Below, piece by piece: positions 1 to 9,240 of a stretch of 20,492 nucleotides of DNA; positions within the stretch are counted from its first letter, which is position 1; each line of letters opens with the position of its first letter. The notes beneath the pieces were generated by a model. The model had not been told where the DNA came from. It saw only the letters and a list, made by a program, of their open reading frames with translations, and ran no database searches. The stretch is from the NCBI GenBank assembly GCA_004151065.3, contig NWUY0300003175.1, forward strand, positions 22,563 through 43,054, written 5' to 3'. The position numbers and the translations under genes were made by a program. Origin of the DNA: Larix sibirica (Eukaryota > Streptophyta > Pinopsida > Pinales > Pinaceae).

Positions 1-115
1 TGACCTAACAATATACACATCACATATAAATAAAGTACATCAACATGAACATGAAAAATGCACCATATATATATGATGTAATTTATTTATATGTGATGTG
101 TATATTGTTAGGTCA
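1..115. repeat. Long inverted repeat (foldback / MITE-like hairpin)
   Basis: Arm 1-41 is the reverse complement of arm 75-115 with one mismatch (40 of 41), separated by a 33-base loop. The outer ends read TGACCTAACA and TGTTAGGTCA. Transcribed, it would form a long hairpin. The left arm begins at the first base of the window, so a longer arm, a target-site duplication or a parent element cannot be seen. Foldback elements and MITEs have this form. I cannot assign a superfamily. Confidence 0.85.
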
Positions 116-122
116 TGTTAGC

Positions 123-142
123 TTATATATATATATATATAA
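123..142. repeat. (TA)n microsatellite
   Basis: A run of alternating T and A directly beside the foldback. It is a simple-sequence tract with no other signal. Confidence 0.8.
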
Positions 143-201
143 ACAATAATATCAAACTCATGATACATGATGTCAAATATACATCTCAAGTCAAATAACC
201 G

Positions 202-1894
202 CTATAGCATATTTGGTCCACGTCCAAAACTAGAGGCATTGGTACCTCCACCAGCAAAGCCAGAGGCATCGATACCTCCACCAACCAGAGGCATCTTATC
301 TAGAATAGTCATGGTCGGGTCTGTAGTAGAAGATGGTGGATGGTCAACTAGCCGTGGAGGACAGGGTGGTCGGTCGGCGTGCAATGGAGTCGGAGATGGT
401 GGTGGGTCAGCTACATGTGGAGGAGAGGGTGGTCGATTAACCAATGGAGGAGGAGATGGTCGTCGGTCGTCATGGTAAGGAGGAGGAGGAGGATCACCAC
501 CACCATCAGATGGAGTAGGTGAAGTGTCAATGTCATCACTGCTATAAGGATGGTAGCTCCGATGATATGACCTGTAAGAAGCATCATATCACCAGGAAGG
601 TCCCTCCACATCTCCATGAGCTCGAGGTCTTACATGATCTCATGAACTGGTATAGGGAAGAATTCATGTCGAGCCATAAATGTAGACAACCGGTCCGTCA
701 AACATTGCATGTCTCTAGCATTAGGCCTGTGTCTGGGTCTTGGCAGGTCAAGAACCCGACCTATCGGCCCAACCTCAGCCATATCAACGTCAATAGGTTG
801 AGGAGGTCGCTCCCCAACAAAGGTATCAATATCTGCAAATTAAATATATAGTACACAACAATAATTAGCCAATTTCAATAAAACAATTTAAAGAAAGTGA
901 TAGAATTAATTTTATTTGCATTAAGTAAGACAATAGAATGAAACTATATTAATTTAAACATAGCACTAATATTACCTCGAGCATCTGGTGGCTCATCTTG
1001 GGTGAAGAGGATGTTCATACATTCTCACCAATCCAACCCCGCGTAAGGGCACAACACAGTTTCTAAACTGTGCTCGTCCTCACTGGCTAGCAAGTCCACT
1101 GTCTAGGATGTGATCCTAGTAGGGAACTCCAGCTAGCCCATCTTTGACAGCATCTAGACCACATATGCATATGTGCCTCAGTCATTGGCCTAGGAGAGAA
1201 ACGGTCAAATGAAAGCCTCGTGACTAGAAACCTCTCAAAAAAAAATAAAACAACTATGAAGCAAAATGGAAGTTGGCGCTTCCCTCAAACTTTGCACAAC
1301 ATATTTCAAGAGAAAAAACAAAACAACCACAAAAAATGGCAGAACACCAAATGCATCTCAGCCTCTACATTAAACAATCAACATAAAATAAAAGAGGGAA
1401 ATTAATGTGCTTCCCATTAGTGGTGTAGTGCGCAATGGTCATCACCAACAATGAGAGGCACTTAACCTCCTCTCCACCAAAAGAAGAGATGCATAGTTGT
1501 ATATATGAGAGTAGACAAGTTGACTCTCTACTGCTACGCGAGCTAGGACATAAGGGAACTGGGGAAAATCCTCCCCTCACCTGGATATCCCAATGATAAA
1601 ATATATATCCTCTTCAGTGGGATGGAACCAATGATCAGGACCAACACAGAAGGCCTGTCTTTTGTGATCCCACTGACGAATCAACTGCGTCAAAAATCTT
1701 AAGTTCCCCTTCAGGGATGTAGTCTCCTCATAGAGCTTGAGGAGGCCTACTTCCCTCAATAGGTCTCACGTCTATGTACTAATGGGGAAAGGGTACAAAT
1801 CCCTCTCCCTCTCTCTCGCCTCCCACAGTCGTACAAAATTGTACTGGTCAACTCATTGTTGCTGCTACCGTTGTTGCTCTCTTTTCTCACGCTT
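202..1894 (-). pseudogene. Plant-mobile-domain-like gene, spliced and broken
   Basis: Read on the minus strand, a coding frame starts just after a splice acceptor (AG at 1895-1896, preceded by a T-rich tract at about 1935-1985). It runs through VDQYNFVRLWEA, LLREVGLLKLYEETT and RQWDHKRQAF...WFHPTEEDIYFIIGISR into GEDFPQFP. This spacing of W, F, T-x-E-D and a G-[IL]-S turn resembles the plant mobile domain, a MULE-associated plant family. Further blocks at 1210-976 and 832-202 join over an intron with GT at 974-975 and AG at 833-834. The join keeps frame and gives EPPDAR followed by DIDTFVGERPP. The C-terminus is proline-rich (PPSPPHVADPPPSPTP) and ends at a stop at 202-204. Damage includes stops in place of expected tryptophan or arginine codons, an in-frame TAA at 630-632 and several frameshifts. 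The region 1211-1430 is too decayed to place exons. The family call rests on pattern only; pseudogene status is clear. Confidence 0.6.
833..975 (-). other. Intron of the PMD-like pseudogene
   Basis: On the minus strand the donor reads CGAG then GTAATATT, and the acceptor reads TTTGCAG then ATATTGAT. Removing the 143 bases restores one frame on both sides. The canonical GT-AG ends and preserved phase show that the locus derives from a spliced genomic copy and not a processed one. Confidence 0.65.
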
Positions 1895-2724
1895 CTAATT
1901 AACATATAAAATACAACAATCTATTATATAAAACATAAAAATTAAAAAATTAAAAAAAAAAATTTTAAAAAAAAAAAAAAAAAAATAACACACTACAAAG
2001 TTGAGTGCACTAGACACATTAACTTGAAGCAAGTGAGAAAATAAACATAACGACATAATGCGACATTTAAGGAAGACATGGTGTGTCATACATAAACAAC
2101 GGTCGGTATAACCGAAGGGGCATATGTAAGATGGACAAAGCAAAGTCATAGTATGGTCCTCCTATGTTGGTGTGCCAAAATTCAAATGCCAAATTTAAAT
2201 GGTGCTATTCTCTTTTTCCCTCTCTATGTTGAGGTGTTGAGGGCCCCACTTCCTTATCTTGGAGGACCCCACTGTAGGGCTTATGATAAGGACGATTTGT
2301 GGCAATAAAATGCCTTCTCTTAAGCTCAAACTTAGTTAATATGAGATGGTGGGACAGGAGCACTGGAGTGTTGATGACATGGATGATTGTGACTTCATCT
2401 CTTCCATGTGCATGGCCCAGTTTCCACTCAACCATAAATGACTTCTCCTCCTCTCCCTCTTGTTGTGTGTGCATTGTCTTTACCTGCTATCTTCACCCAG
2501 GAGGCTCATCATGCTTTTTTTATGGCCAATATATGTGTGGAGATATTCCTTTTGGCCCACAATCATTAGGTTTAGATTTGAAATCACACCAACTTGGAGT
2601 TCATGCTCAAGTAAATCTACAGCTAACAACCTTTTTTTATTTATTGGTGGTTGAAGGAATGCTTGAAATAAGTTCAAAGCAAGTAACACTTGTGTAAACC
2701 CTCTTCAAACTTCATGTGGTCCAT
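1895..2724. other. No recognisable gene; poly-A tract and short unassigned ORFs
   Basis: The left part is A-rich on the plus strand (about 1935-1985, nearly pure A/T), which would be the T-rich end of the pseudogene's upstream intron. Between 2205 and 2697 both strands carry frames of 89 to 132 codons that match nothing I recognise and overlap one another. They look like chance frames. I see no promoter or RNA gene here. Confidence 0.4.
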
Positions 2725-2790
2725 CACTTTAGTAAAGATACTTTAATTTTAACAATACACTTTAGTAAAGATATTTTAATTTTGTCAATG
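2725..2790. repeat. 33-bp direct tandem duplication
   Basis: The block beginning CACTTTAGTAAAGATA at 2725 is repeated at 2758 with a few substitutions. It is a two-copy local duplication in AT-rich DNA. The stretch 2791-3320 after it has no recognisable feature apart from a short palindrome near 3100. Confidence 0.7.
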
Positions 2791-3097
2791 AGTTTTTGGT
2801 TTGATGATTAAAGTGAGAGTGTGTTATTTCAAGTTGAGATTTAAATATTTAAAGTAGTTGAGTAGGAATGGTGTTATTTTCTTTTATATTTAAATTTTTT
2901 TTTAAATATATTTTATGTATTATGGATTATTAAATGTTTTAGTTGGGTCACTTGGACATTTCGTGTGGTTAGAGTTATAAGCAAAATTTGGATAATTTTA
3001 ATAAACTAAAGACCTTATTGCAACTTTTTAGCCAAAAGATTCTAATTTGATGTTGTAAGACAATTCCATTAATGCTAATACTTTGAGATTGGGAAAA

Positions 3098-3122
3098 GAC
3101 AAGCTTGTCACATCATGACAAG
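3098..3122. repeat. Overlapping palindromes
   Basis: GACAAGCTTGTC (3098-3109) is a perfect 12-base palindrome. Its right half also pairs with the next copy: CTTGTCA (3104-3110), loop CATCA, TGACAAG (3116-3122). No function is apparent. Confidence 0.6.
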
Positions 3123-3326
3123 AGAAACATCGTATATATATAACAAAATATTTTTCTGCTTATAAGGGATATTTTGGTTGGTTTGACTCTTTCTTAAAAA
3201 AAAGTACATGCATTGAAAGGTTGCAAGATTCATTCTTGTTGAGTTGTGTAAAGTTATTTGCGAGTGCTTTGATTAATAATTAATATCGTTTTTCATCCAA
3301 ACAATTAAAGAAGAGGAGAGAAGCTC

Positions 3327-3428
3327 GATGGGTTAGCTTAAGTAGTTAAAAGTTGTGAGTTGTGGGTTGTAAGTAGAAGGTTTCTGGGTCAAATCCCTGG
3401 GCGGCTATGCATTGATATATAAGGGCCT
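3327..3428 (+). mobile_element. tRNA-derived SINE-like fragment, cut at an N
   Basis: A polymerase III-type promoter pair is visible: an A-box-like GGTTAGCTTAAGTAGTT near 3331 and a B-box-like GGTCAAATCCC at 3387-3397. Head and body resemble the element at 5250-5489: both begin GGGTTA, have AAGT-x-GTT in the A box, and share CTGGG...GGCTA and GGGCCT after the B box. The match stops exactly at GGGCCT, where the sequence has an N (3429) and then a T-run. It is probably the same SINE family, truncated or interrupted at a join. No target-site duplication was found. Confidence 0.55.
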
Positions 3429-3429
3429 N
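3429..3429. other. Single N, possible assembly join
   Basis: The N falls exactly where similarity between this SINE-like fragment and the complete copy at 5250-5489 ends. That is compatible with a placeholder between joined contigs. Confidence 0.5.
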
Positions 3430-3454
3430 TTTTTTGGAAAAAAACATTGAAAAT

Positions 3455-5243
3455 TAGTCCATGGACTATATTTCGCCTGCAAAATTTCCCCTAATGGAAA
3501 TATGTTCATCTCCAACATCCCTTATCACAAATTTTATAAATATGTTCATCCCAAGATGTTTTTGGGTTAGTCTAATGACTAATTTCACCATGGAGTTCAT
3601 TGAATTGGTCTCGCTTTTAGCAATATTAATTTTGTTCTTGATTAACCCAATTAGGATATCTGCAATCTTTCTAGTATTTCAAATTCCTCTTATTGATGAT
3701 TTTGTTATTGTTCTAGACCTTATCTTTAAACTTCAAAAGCATGTAAGATATAATATTGTTGATATTAGTAATTTGATTCTCTTGCTTCATGATCCAATAC
3801 TTAAGCCAAACCTTAGAATTTCTCATCTAACTGCATTTAAGCTTGTGATAGTTATTATTCATACTAGAAGCAATAACATGGGCCTTATTTTTGCCCAACT
3901 TGAACAATTTATGTTTATAATCTAGATATCTAATCATAGTTTTAGACTCCATGAAAGGAGTGTTGCACTTAGTTTTAAAAATATGGGCTATGGAATGTTT
4001 TTGGAGTTCCTCAATTTTATTCCAAGTCTCATGAGGGATGCAACAAGCCCAAATTTTACGACCATAAAGAATAAATGGGATAAATAAGTGTTGAAAATGG
4101 TTGTTTTCTTATATTGGTCCTAGCACTCGCCAATCCTTCATTTGTTTTCGACACTGTAATAAGCTTTCCAACCACTAATGATTATTGTATTGACATTGTG
4201 GTTCAAGTTCAAATGACATTTGAAATTGATACAAAAGTACTTGTAAGATTACACCTCTTCAAGGGTGTTATCACCAAACAAAAGGAGATGGTAAAATTTT
4301 TCTTAGATTTAACTACCATAGTATTTGCTTTATCAATATTAATGGTAAGCTCATAATTTGTGCAAAATTGTTTGAGAACTTGAGTTTCTTGTGACGATCT
4401 TCGGTAATTTTTGCATGGAGAACAAAAGTATTAATATAAGAGAAGGACGACAACAAGTCCTACCCTATTAAGATCAATACATCTCTCTTCTTCTAAACAT
4501 TGCTCAATTGTATTGGTGTAAATGTCAAAAAGGGTCGGAGAAAGAGGCAACCCTTTCCTAACACCAATATTACAATTAATGCCCATGGACAACTTGTTAT
4601 TACATTTCATCATCATAATAATATTTTTGTATAGCCTAATCAAAGCACTATGTAACTCAGGAGGGATATCAAATCTTCTAATCGTTTACATAGCTTGGCC
4701 CTAGGTACAATGTCAATTGCTTTTATAAAATCAACAAAAAACATATTAATTCTTGCTTTTAATTTATACAATCGTCAAGAATAACTCTAAGGGCGGCAAG
4801 GTGATCACCACCTGTAGCATGTTGATTTATGAACCATAGTTGTCCTTTAGGTCTTTTTATTATTGTCATCAATCCATTGACTAAGTTTTGTTTCAAGAAT
4901 TAAGCCATATAATTTTGCTAAAAAGGGCCTAATCATGATATTTTGATCATTTTATTCTGATCCACTAGGATCAAACTCCCAAAGTTTAAGATCTTTGTTT
5001 GGTATCCTTCAACATCTTTAACTTTGCTTATAACAATAAATTTTATGCAAAATTTTATATAATTAGTTAAGAAAATGTGTATGTAGTGATGAGTGGCATG
5101 GGTGTCCTCACGTACTTGAGGGGGAACATAAAGCTTGTTAAGATAGGAGCTCCAATTGTTTATATTGGTATTACCCAACTCTTTATCTTTTTTATGGATG
5201 ATATTAGCCCAAAATATTTTAGACTGTCTTCTGCATAACTCTG
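3455..5243 (-). pseudogene. LINE ORF2 remnant: linker, reverse transcriptase, C-terminal region
   Basis: In minus-strand order it shows LTELCRRQSKIFWANI and WSSYLNKLYVPPQ (linker, 5240-5100), then FAKLYG-type and LSQWIDDNNKK text. Next comes reverse-transcriptase motif A as FFVDFIKAIDIVPR (about 4745-4700) and motif B as IGVRKGLPLSPTLFDIY (about 4572-4518). Then follow INIDKANTMVVKSKK (about 4345-4288) and a conserved post-RT segment with FILYGRKIWACCIPHETW and KIEELQKHSIAHIFKTKCNTP (about 4095-3960). The end is WDEHIYKICDKG near 3510. The catalytic Y-x-D-D of motif C is lost: the frame reads VVVLLLY then a stop at about 4440. Several frameshifts and stops follow. These motifs are typical of plant non-LTR retrotransposons, which copy their own RNA at a nicked target. 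The copy is dead. It is split from its upstream half by the SINE at 5250-5489. Confidence 0.88.
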
Positions 5244-5249
5244 TAAGTT
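5244..5249. repeat. Left target-site duplication of the inserted SINE
   Basis: TAAGTT here matches 5490-5495. Removing one copy plus 5250-5489 rejoins the LINE frame without gap. Confidence 0.7.
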
Positions 5250-5489
5250 ATCCTAGTGGGTTATCTCAAGTGGTTGAGTGTTGTTAATTACAAGCAAGAG
5301 GGCATGGGGTCAAGTCTCTGGGTTGGCTACCCCCGTGAATATTTTGGGCCTCATTCGATGCCTGCACTAGGTTAGGTTGCCAAAACTGCAACCAAACAAT
5401 TTACCCCAGTACCATCCTTGAAATGAGGGGAAGAGCTTAGAGGGTTTCCCATGATGTGCATTCCATCAAAGAAAAAATGAAAATAATAA
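5250..5489 (+). mobile_element. tRNA-derived SINE inserted in the LINE
   Basis: This 240-bp element has an A-box-like TTATCTCAAGTGGTT near 5261, a B-box-like GGGGTCAAGTC at 5307-5317, a unique body and an A-rich 3' tail (AAAGAAAAAATGAAAATAA). It is flanked by the six-base duplication TAAGTT. It lies in the minus-strand LINE frame, and its excision restores EKL followed by TELCRRQSK. SINEs are non-autonomous RNA polymerase III retroelements mobilised by LINE machinery, and this structure fits. A related but shorter copy is at 3327-3428. The exact start could shift by a few bases. Confidence 0.8.
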
Positions 5490-5495
5490 TAAGTT
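5490..5495. repeat. Right target-site duplication of the inserted SINE
   Basis: TAAGTT directly follows the A-rich tail and repeats 5244-5249. Confidence 0.7.
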
Positions 5496-6000
5496 TCTCT
5501 TGACATTGGGTTAAATATGAACATTTTCTTGTTTTAATTGCACTAGCTATATTAGTCTCATTAAAGGCACTTCTAATATCTCTTCTTGCAATTTGACATT
5601 CTAGGTCATACAAAGTGATTAAAAATTGATCTACATTTGTGCCATAGGAATATATTGACGCTCTAGCATAAGGGTATTAGAGCCTAATAGATCTTAGAGA
5701 TGGTGTTGATTTTGAGATTTTGGGTCATTTATCTTTGATGCATTTTTGGGGACCCTAAACCAAGGTTTTTGGGCCTTGTGATAGATGATGGTTTCCATAA
5801 GCTTTTCTCATTCAAGATGAAAATTGTTCTTCTCATTGCAATCTTCCCAATATGCTACTGTGCACCTCAAACAAAGTTCATATATGAAATATATGGCCCC
5901 AACAAGGTAATGGTCTAAATATTCTCCACATCTCCAAGTGGAGATCATGTCAATTCACCTTAATTCAAACATGCAGAATATTAATGTGTGAAAATTCATC
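5496..6000 (-). pseudogene. LINE ORF2 remnant: end of endonuclease and linker
   Basis: This is the upstream half of the LINE cut by the SINE. The minus strand reads DEFSHINILHV near 6000, then RIDMISTWRCGEYLDHYLVG (about 5960-5900), resembling the last part of a LINE apurinic-type endonuclease domain. The linker follows: VAYWEDCNEKNNFH, LMETIIYHKAQKPWF and, after a frame change, VDQFLITLYDLECQIARRD and NETNIASAIKTRK, ending at SYLTQCQEKL beside the target-site duplication. At least one stop and one frameshift are present. No catalytic endonuclease residues upstream of 6000 could be traced, so the 5' part of the element is missing or too diverged. The endonuclease assignment is weaker than the reverse-transcriptase call. 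Confidence 0.6.
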
Positions 6001-7080
6001 AGAAAGTTACAATCATTATGGATGTTTCAAGAGGGTTTCAAAATCCTTGTCCTAACTCTAATTCTAACTATCGAAATCCTAACAGAATGGAGGAAGGGTT
6101 CACTTCTTCACTAGTGATTGTCAACTATTCCATTGTACGAGCATGAGTGTGGAGAAGAAACTAGCAAAGAAGAGAGATAGAAGTATGTTGTAGAGGACTG
6201 TAGAAGAACGCAATGTCACATAACTTCACTATTCAGGAGAGTGTCCTTAAATCCTTCTGGACCTATGCAAAGGTTGATTTGCCACGGTGGCTCACAAAAT
6301 ACACAAAGGAGGAAGATAGAAAATAAAATAAAACAAGTAACTTTGCACTAAAAAATCCTTGAAAATATGTATACAAGCATATCTACTCTCCCAATGAAAA
6401 GCACTTGGTTGTTTGGAACCAAATACTATTCAGTGAAGAGACAAAATAAAGGTTCTTTCGGAAGTCATCTTGTGATGATTAGGGCCTAGGTCCAATCAAA
6501 TAAGATTGAGATACAATTACCCTACTCTTCTATGTACCAATCGCCAGGGGTGCAAGCACTTTCCTTCAGCAAATACCCTCTCAAGGAGATGGGTCAAAGA
6601 GTCTACGTCTGTCTCAAGTGCCACAAGATATTCCCCTTACATCGACCTAGGAGGAACCTAGGAAAAGCATCTAAGGTTACCACTTCGCGTTGGGTAGTTA
6701 GGCGGAACTGTTGTTGGAAAGGGCTTTTGTGAATGGGAAGGGAACCTAAGACACAAGTCCAAGAACCTAAATTGTTAGTCAGCAGTGGTATCACCCCAGG
6801 GACTTTCCACACCTGAACAACTCCCAGAAACGCATAACCCCACTAGTCCAAGCACCAGGGAAAATTTGTCCACTTGGACTAGCTTTACTCATCGCTTGAC
6901 ACCGTTTGAGTGGTGCTTTCCCGACAATTACTTCACGCTTCTAATAGATTTTAACTCTCTTTAACCTATCCCCAAAGTCCTAGAATCTAGACTATTAAGT
7001 GAGTTTCTACAAAAGAAAACTTCTAGATTCCTTTTAATTCTTTCTGCTTTGCAAAAATAACTTTTCAATACTTTTCAAGA
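6001..7080. other. No recognisable gene; possible leader of a minus-strand Tat/Ogre-like element
   Basis: Short frames on both strands (for example 6532-6732 and 6603-6812) match no family I know and overlap each other. The stretch lies downstream, in minus-strand sense, of the primer-binding site at 8369-8386. It could be leader sequence of that element, but nothing inside proves it. Confidence 0.35.
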
Positions 7081-7084
7081 AAGA

Positions 7085-7540
7085 AGAAACTAAGTGCACC
7101 TAAATATTTTCAAATGCAAATGCACTCTCACTCACTTTTCAATGAAAGAAAAAACACAATTACTATGCAAGTAAATGTTTTTAAATGGAAATGCACTCAT
7201 TCACACTCTTTCAATTGAAATATGGAGCACTTTTTAATCACTAAATCAAACCTTTCAAATGAAAATGAAAGTCTTTTGCATGTAAGTCTTTCAATATGCA
7301 AATGCAAATCTTTTAGATATGAAATTTTCAAATGAAAATGCAAACTTTTGCATACAAAATTTTCAAAGGAAAATGCAAATTTTAAACGCACAATGCAAAT
7401 TCTTTCAAAATGCCAAACACAATTATTTTCAAAATGCGAAATGCAATTCTTTCAAACTTTCAAAATGCAAAAATTTCCAAATGCACATGCAAGTTTTTCA
7501 AATTTAAAATCTTTCATATGCAAGTGCAAGTCTACTAATT
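7085..7540. repeat. Irregular A/T-rich minisatellite
   Basis: Many imperfect copies of a unit close to TTTCAAAATGCAAATGCAA follow one another with a spacing of roughly 17 to 22 bases. The core ATGCAAA/TTTCAAA recurs throughout. The small frames at 7197-7569 are only translations of the repeat. Tandem repeats in untranslated parts of Tat/Ogre retrotransposons are known, which fits the PBS about 0.8 kb to the right. Confidence 0.7.
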
Positions 7541-8368
7541 TTGCTTTCCAAACCAAATACAACTTTTAAAATCCAACCTTTTCTTTTGATGAAAATGAAT
7601 TTTTTTTAAACAAGAAGCTCAACTAATGCAAAGAACAAAACAAAAAATTGATCTACCTATCACTATGGAAAAAGTAGCTTCTAAACGTAGGACTTTTCAA
7701 TCAACCACACAACCCAAATTGAGAAGAGACAAGGCATTTACCCACTCTTAAACTCAAACTATCTTCTAGGTATACTAAGAAACAAGGTTTGTGGAAGCCA
7801 AATTTTGCTAAAAAAATAGAACAAACAATAGCACAAACAACGCGATTATGCTATTGAAACTTTCATACTCAAGGACTACCAGATACTTGAATCAAAAATC
7901 AAAAGACAACAAAGGACCCAAAACTCGAAAGTCTTTCAAAACGTTTTGACTCAAACCTTAGCCTAAACACCCTCAAACACACTTGAAACACTACCCAAAA
8001 TATTCCAGGAAGGCTACACAAGACCCTACTCTACTTAGACAATCCAAACAAACCAGGTACTTGTAGAAAAGAAGGGAAAAAATGAGAAATTCTATCAAAA
8101 ACAGTAAAATCACTTATGTTAAGAAGGTTGCCTAGGAAACAAATTGAGCCTAATGATTTGCACATGCGTGGTTTCCCTTGAAAATCGCTACTGCAAGTAC
8201 AGTTGCAAGCGATTATCACCTGGGAAGTATGGAAAAGTAGAAATCTTAGGAAAATTCAAGAAAATTTGAAATTTAAGGTGTCTAAGGTATGTCTAATCCT
8301 GATGAAGGCTTTAACTCCCAACAAGAAACAAAGGAAACACTAGTTAAGGCCCCATAGAAGTTGGTTTA
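7541..8368. other. Non-coding stretch beside the PBS, probable retrotransposon leader
   Basis: No frame longer than about 60 codons and no family match. On the minus strand it is T-rich and follows the primer-binding site, where a 5' untranslated leader would lie. I see no splice, promoter or RNA signal in it. Confidence 0.4.
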
Positions 8369-8386
8369 TCCCCAGCGGAGTCGCCA
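8369..8386 (-). other. Retrotransposon primer-binding site (tRNA-Arg type)
   Basis: On the minus strand the 18 bases read TGGCGACTCCGCTGGGGA, complementary to a tRNA 3' end finishing in CCA. From memory this is the site used by Ogre/Tat-type Ty3/gypsy elements, primed by tRNA-Arg. It lies four bases after a possible LTR end (…CA at 8391-8392 on the minus strand). It marks the start of an internal region extending left. Confidence 0.75.
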
Positions 8387-8390
8387 GTTT

Positions 8391-8822
8391 TGTTGTATGA
8401 GAATTAATCCTATGATTGGGGTGAGGTCACCAACATACTAAGCAAAGAGAGACTGGCATACAAGATTCTATCAACAGGAAAAACAGACTCATAATCATGC
8501 ATATGACCACATTTATACCAAGAAAATTTGTATTGAAAAGAGATTAAAGGAATAGGAATTGTGTACCTTGTTTATGATTGTTGACCCAAGCTACTCCTTG
8601 CTTTGATACAAATCTGCTCCAAACCTGCTCAAACTTGTCCAAGCTTCCACCTAAAAAACTTATAAAGATATCCTTCCTTAAATGATTTTGACAATAATAA
8701 AGATTATTGATAAACTGAAAGATGAAAACAGGAACATAAATGTATGAATCAACTTTCAATATAAAATGTTGTTTTCTTTATCAAACATGAAATTAACTCA
8801 GAATTTGGGAAGGGAAAGATGT
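8391..8822 (-). mobile_element. Partial 5' LTR of a Tat/Ogre-like element
   Basis: The sequence directly upstream (minus strand) of the primer-binding site should be the LTR. It ends in CA at 8391-8392 (or at 8394-8395) and has a TATA-like TATAAAT at 8517-8511, about 120 bases before the end, which suits an LTR promoter. The other end is not defined: the segment meets an N at 8823, and no second copy of this LTR exists in the window. The length of at least 430 bp is a lower bound. Confidence 0.55.
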
Positions 8823-8823
8823 N
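8823..8823. other. Single N, possible assembly join
   Basis: It separates the Tat/Ogre-like LTR on the left from a purine tract and copia-like LTR start on the right. Confidence 0.45.
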
Positions 8824-8825
8824 TT

Positions 8826-9165
8826 AAGAGGGAGTGTTAGAAATAGTAATTACACCTGCTAGCTTTAGCTTTAAGATTTAGTTCTATTTTAGAAGTTCAA
8901 TTCAGTTGAGTTAATAAAGCATGCAAGAGCATAAAGCATGCATGCAAAAATCTAGTCTAGGTTTTTAGGTTTTCAATAAGTTTTTAAATACACCTTGAGA
9001 GTTTGATTGTATTTTGCATCAATTGATCTTCCGTTTATCAATCAAGATTGAAGAGTCGTAGCTCATTATGCATCATCTTTGTGTTTTATTTTTCCTCCAA
9101 CCTTTATGTGCTATTCAACATATAGTTCTTCTATGTTCTACCTCTACTTTGTTCAAAGAATTCGA
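8826..9165 (+). mobile_element. Candidate copia-like 3' LTR with its polypurine tract
   Basis: AAGAGGGAG (8826-8834) is directly followed by TGTTAGAAATAGT, the layout of a polypurine tract abutting an LTR that begins with TG. About 160 bases in there is TTTTTAAATACACC, a possible promoter. A short direct repeat (ATAAAGCATGC) occurs near 8920 and 8935. The right end is only a guess near 9165, because no matching second LTR or target-site duplication was found. No plus-strand pol lies to the left; the N at 8823 would hide it. Confidence 0.4.
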
Positions 9166-9169
9166 AGAT

Positions 9170-9240
9170 GCTACTACCTCACAAAATATGAGAAGCGAAT
9201 GTAAACAACCTCATGAAAATATGAGAAGTGACTACACTTA
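9170..9240. repeat. Two-copy direct repeat of about 32 bp
   Basis: ACCTCA-x-AAAATATGAGAAG at about 9176 recurs at about 9208 with few changes. The following 9241-9930 has only short frames and no feature I can name. Confidence 0.5.

Noticed and set aside
167-478. Glycine-rich 103-codon frame on the plus strand
   Set aside because: It is the antisense of the proline-rich tail of the minus-strand pseudogene, whose frame connects across a valid intron.
519-851. 110-codon plus-strand frame
   Set aside because: It is antisense to the minus exon that reads DIDTFVGERPP and onward, which has splice support and continuity.
2299-2697. 132-codon plus-strand frame with cysteine-rich middle
   Set aside because: No family, no splice or promoter context, and overlapping frames on the other strand are as long. 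Chance is the simpler reading.
3461-3925. 154-codon plus-strand frame, the longest in the window
   Set aside because: It is antisense to the C-terminal part of the LINE. The minus strand carries the recognisable text, and the plus frame is hydrophobic shadow.
4114-4356. 80-codon plus-strand frame
   Set aside because: It is antisense to the LINE post-reverse-transcriptase region.
5250-5330. Functional tRNA gene
   Set aside because: A- and B-box-like sequences are present, but no cloverleaf with acceptor stem could be drawn, and TSD and A-rich tail show a SINE.
7085-7540. CRISPR-like or regularly spaced repeat array
   Set aside because: Units are contiguous and variable with no spacers of constant length, and the setting is a plant repeat region.
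7197-7569. Three small frames on both strands
   Set aside because: They are translations of the ATGCAAA/TTTCAAA repeat.
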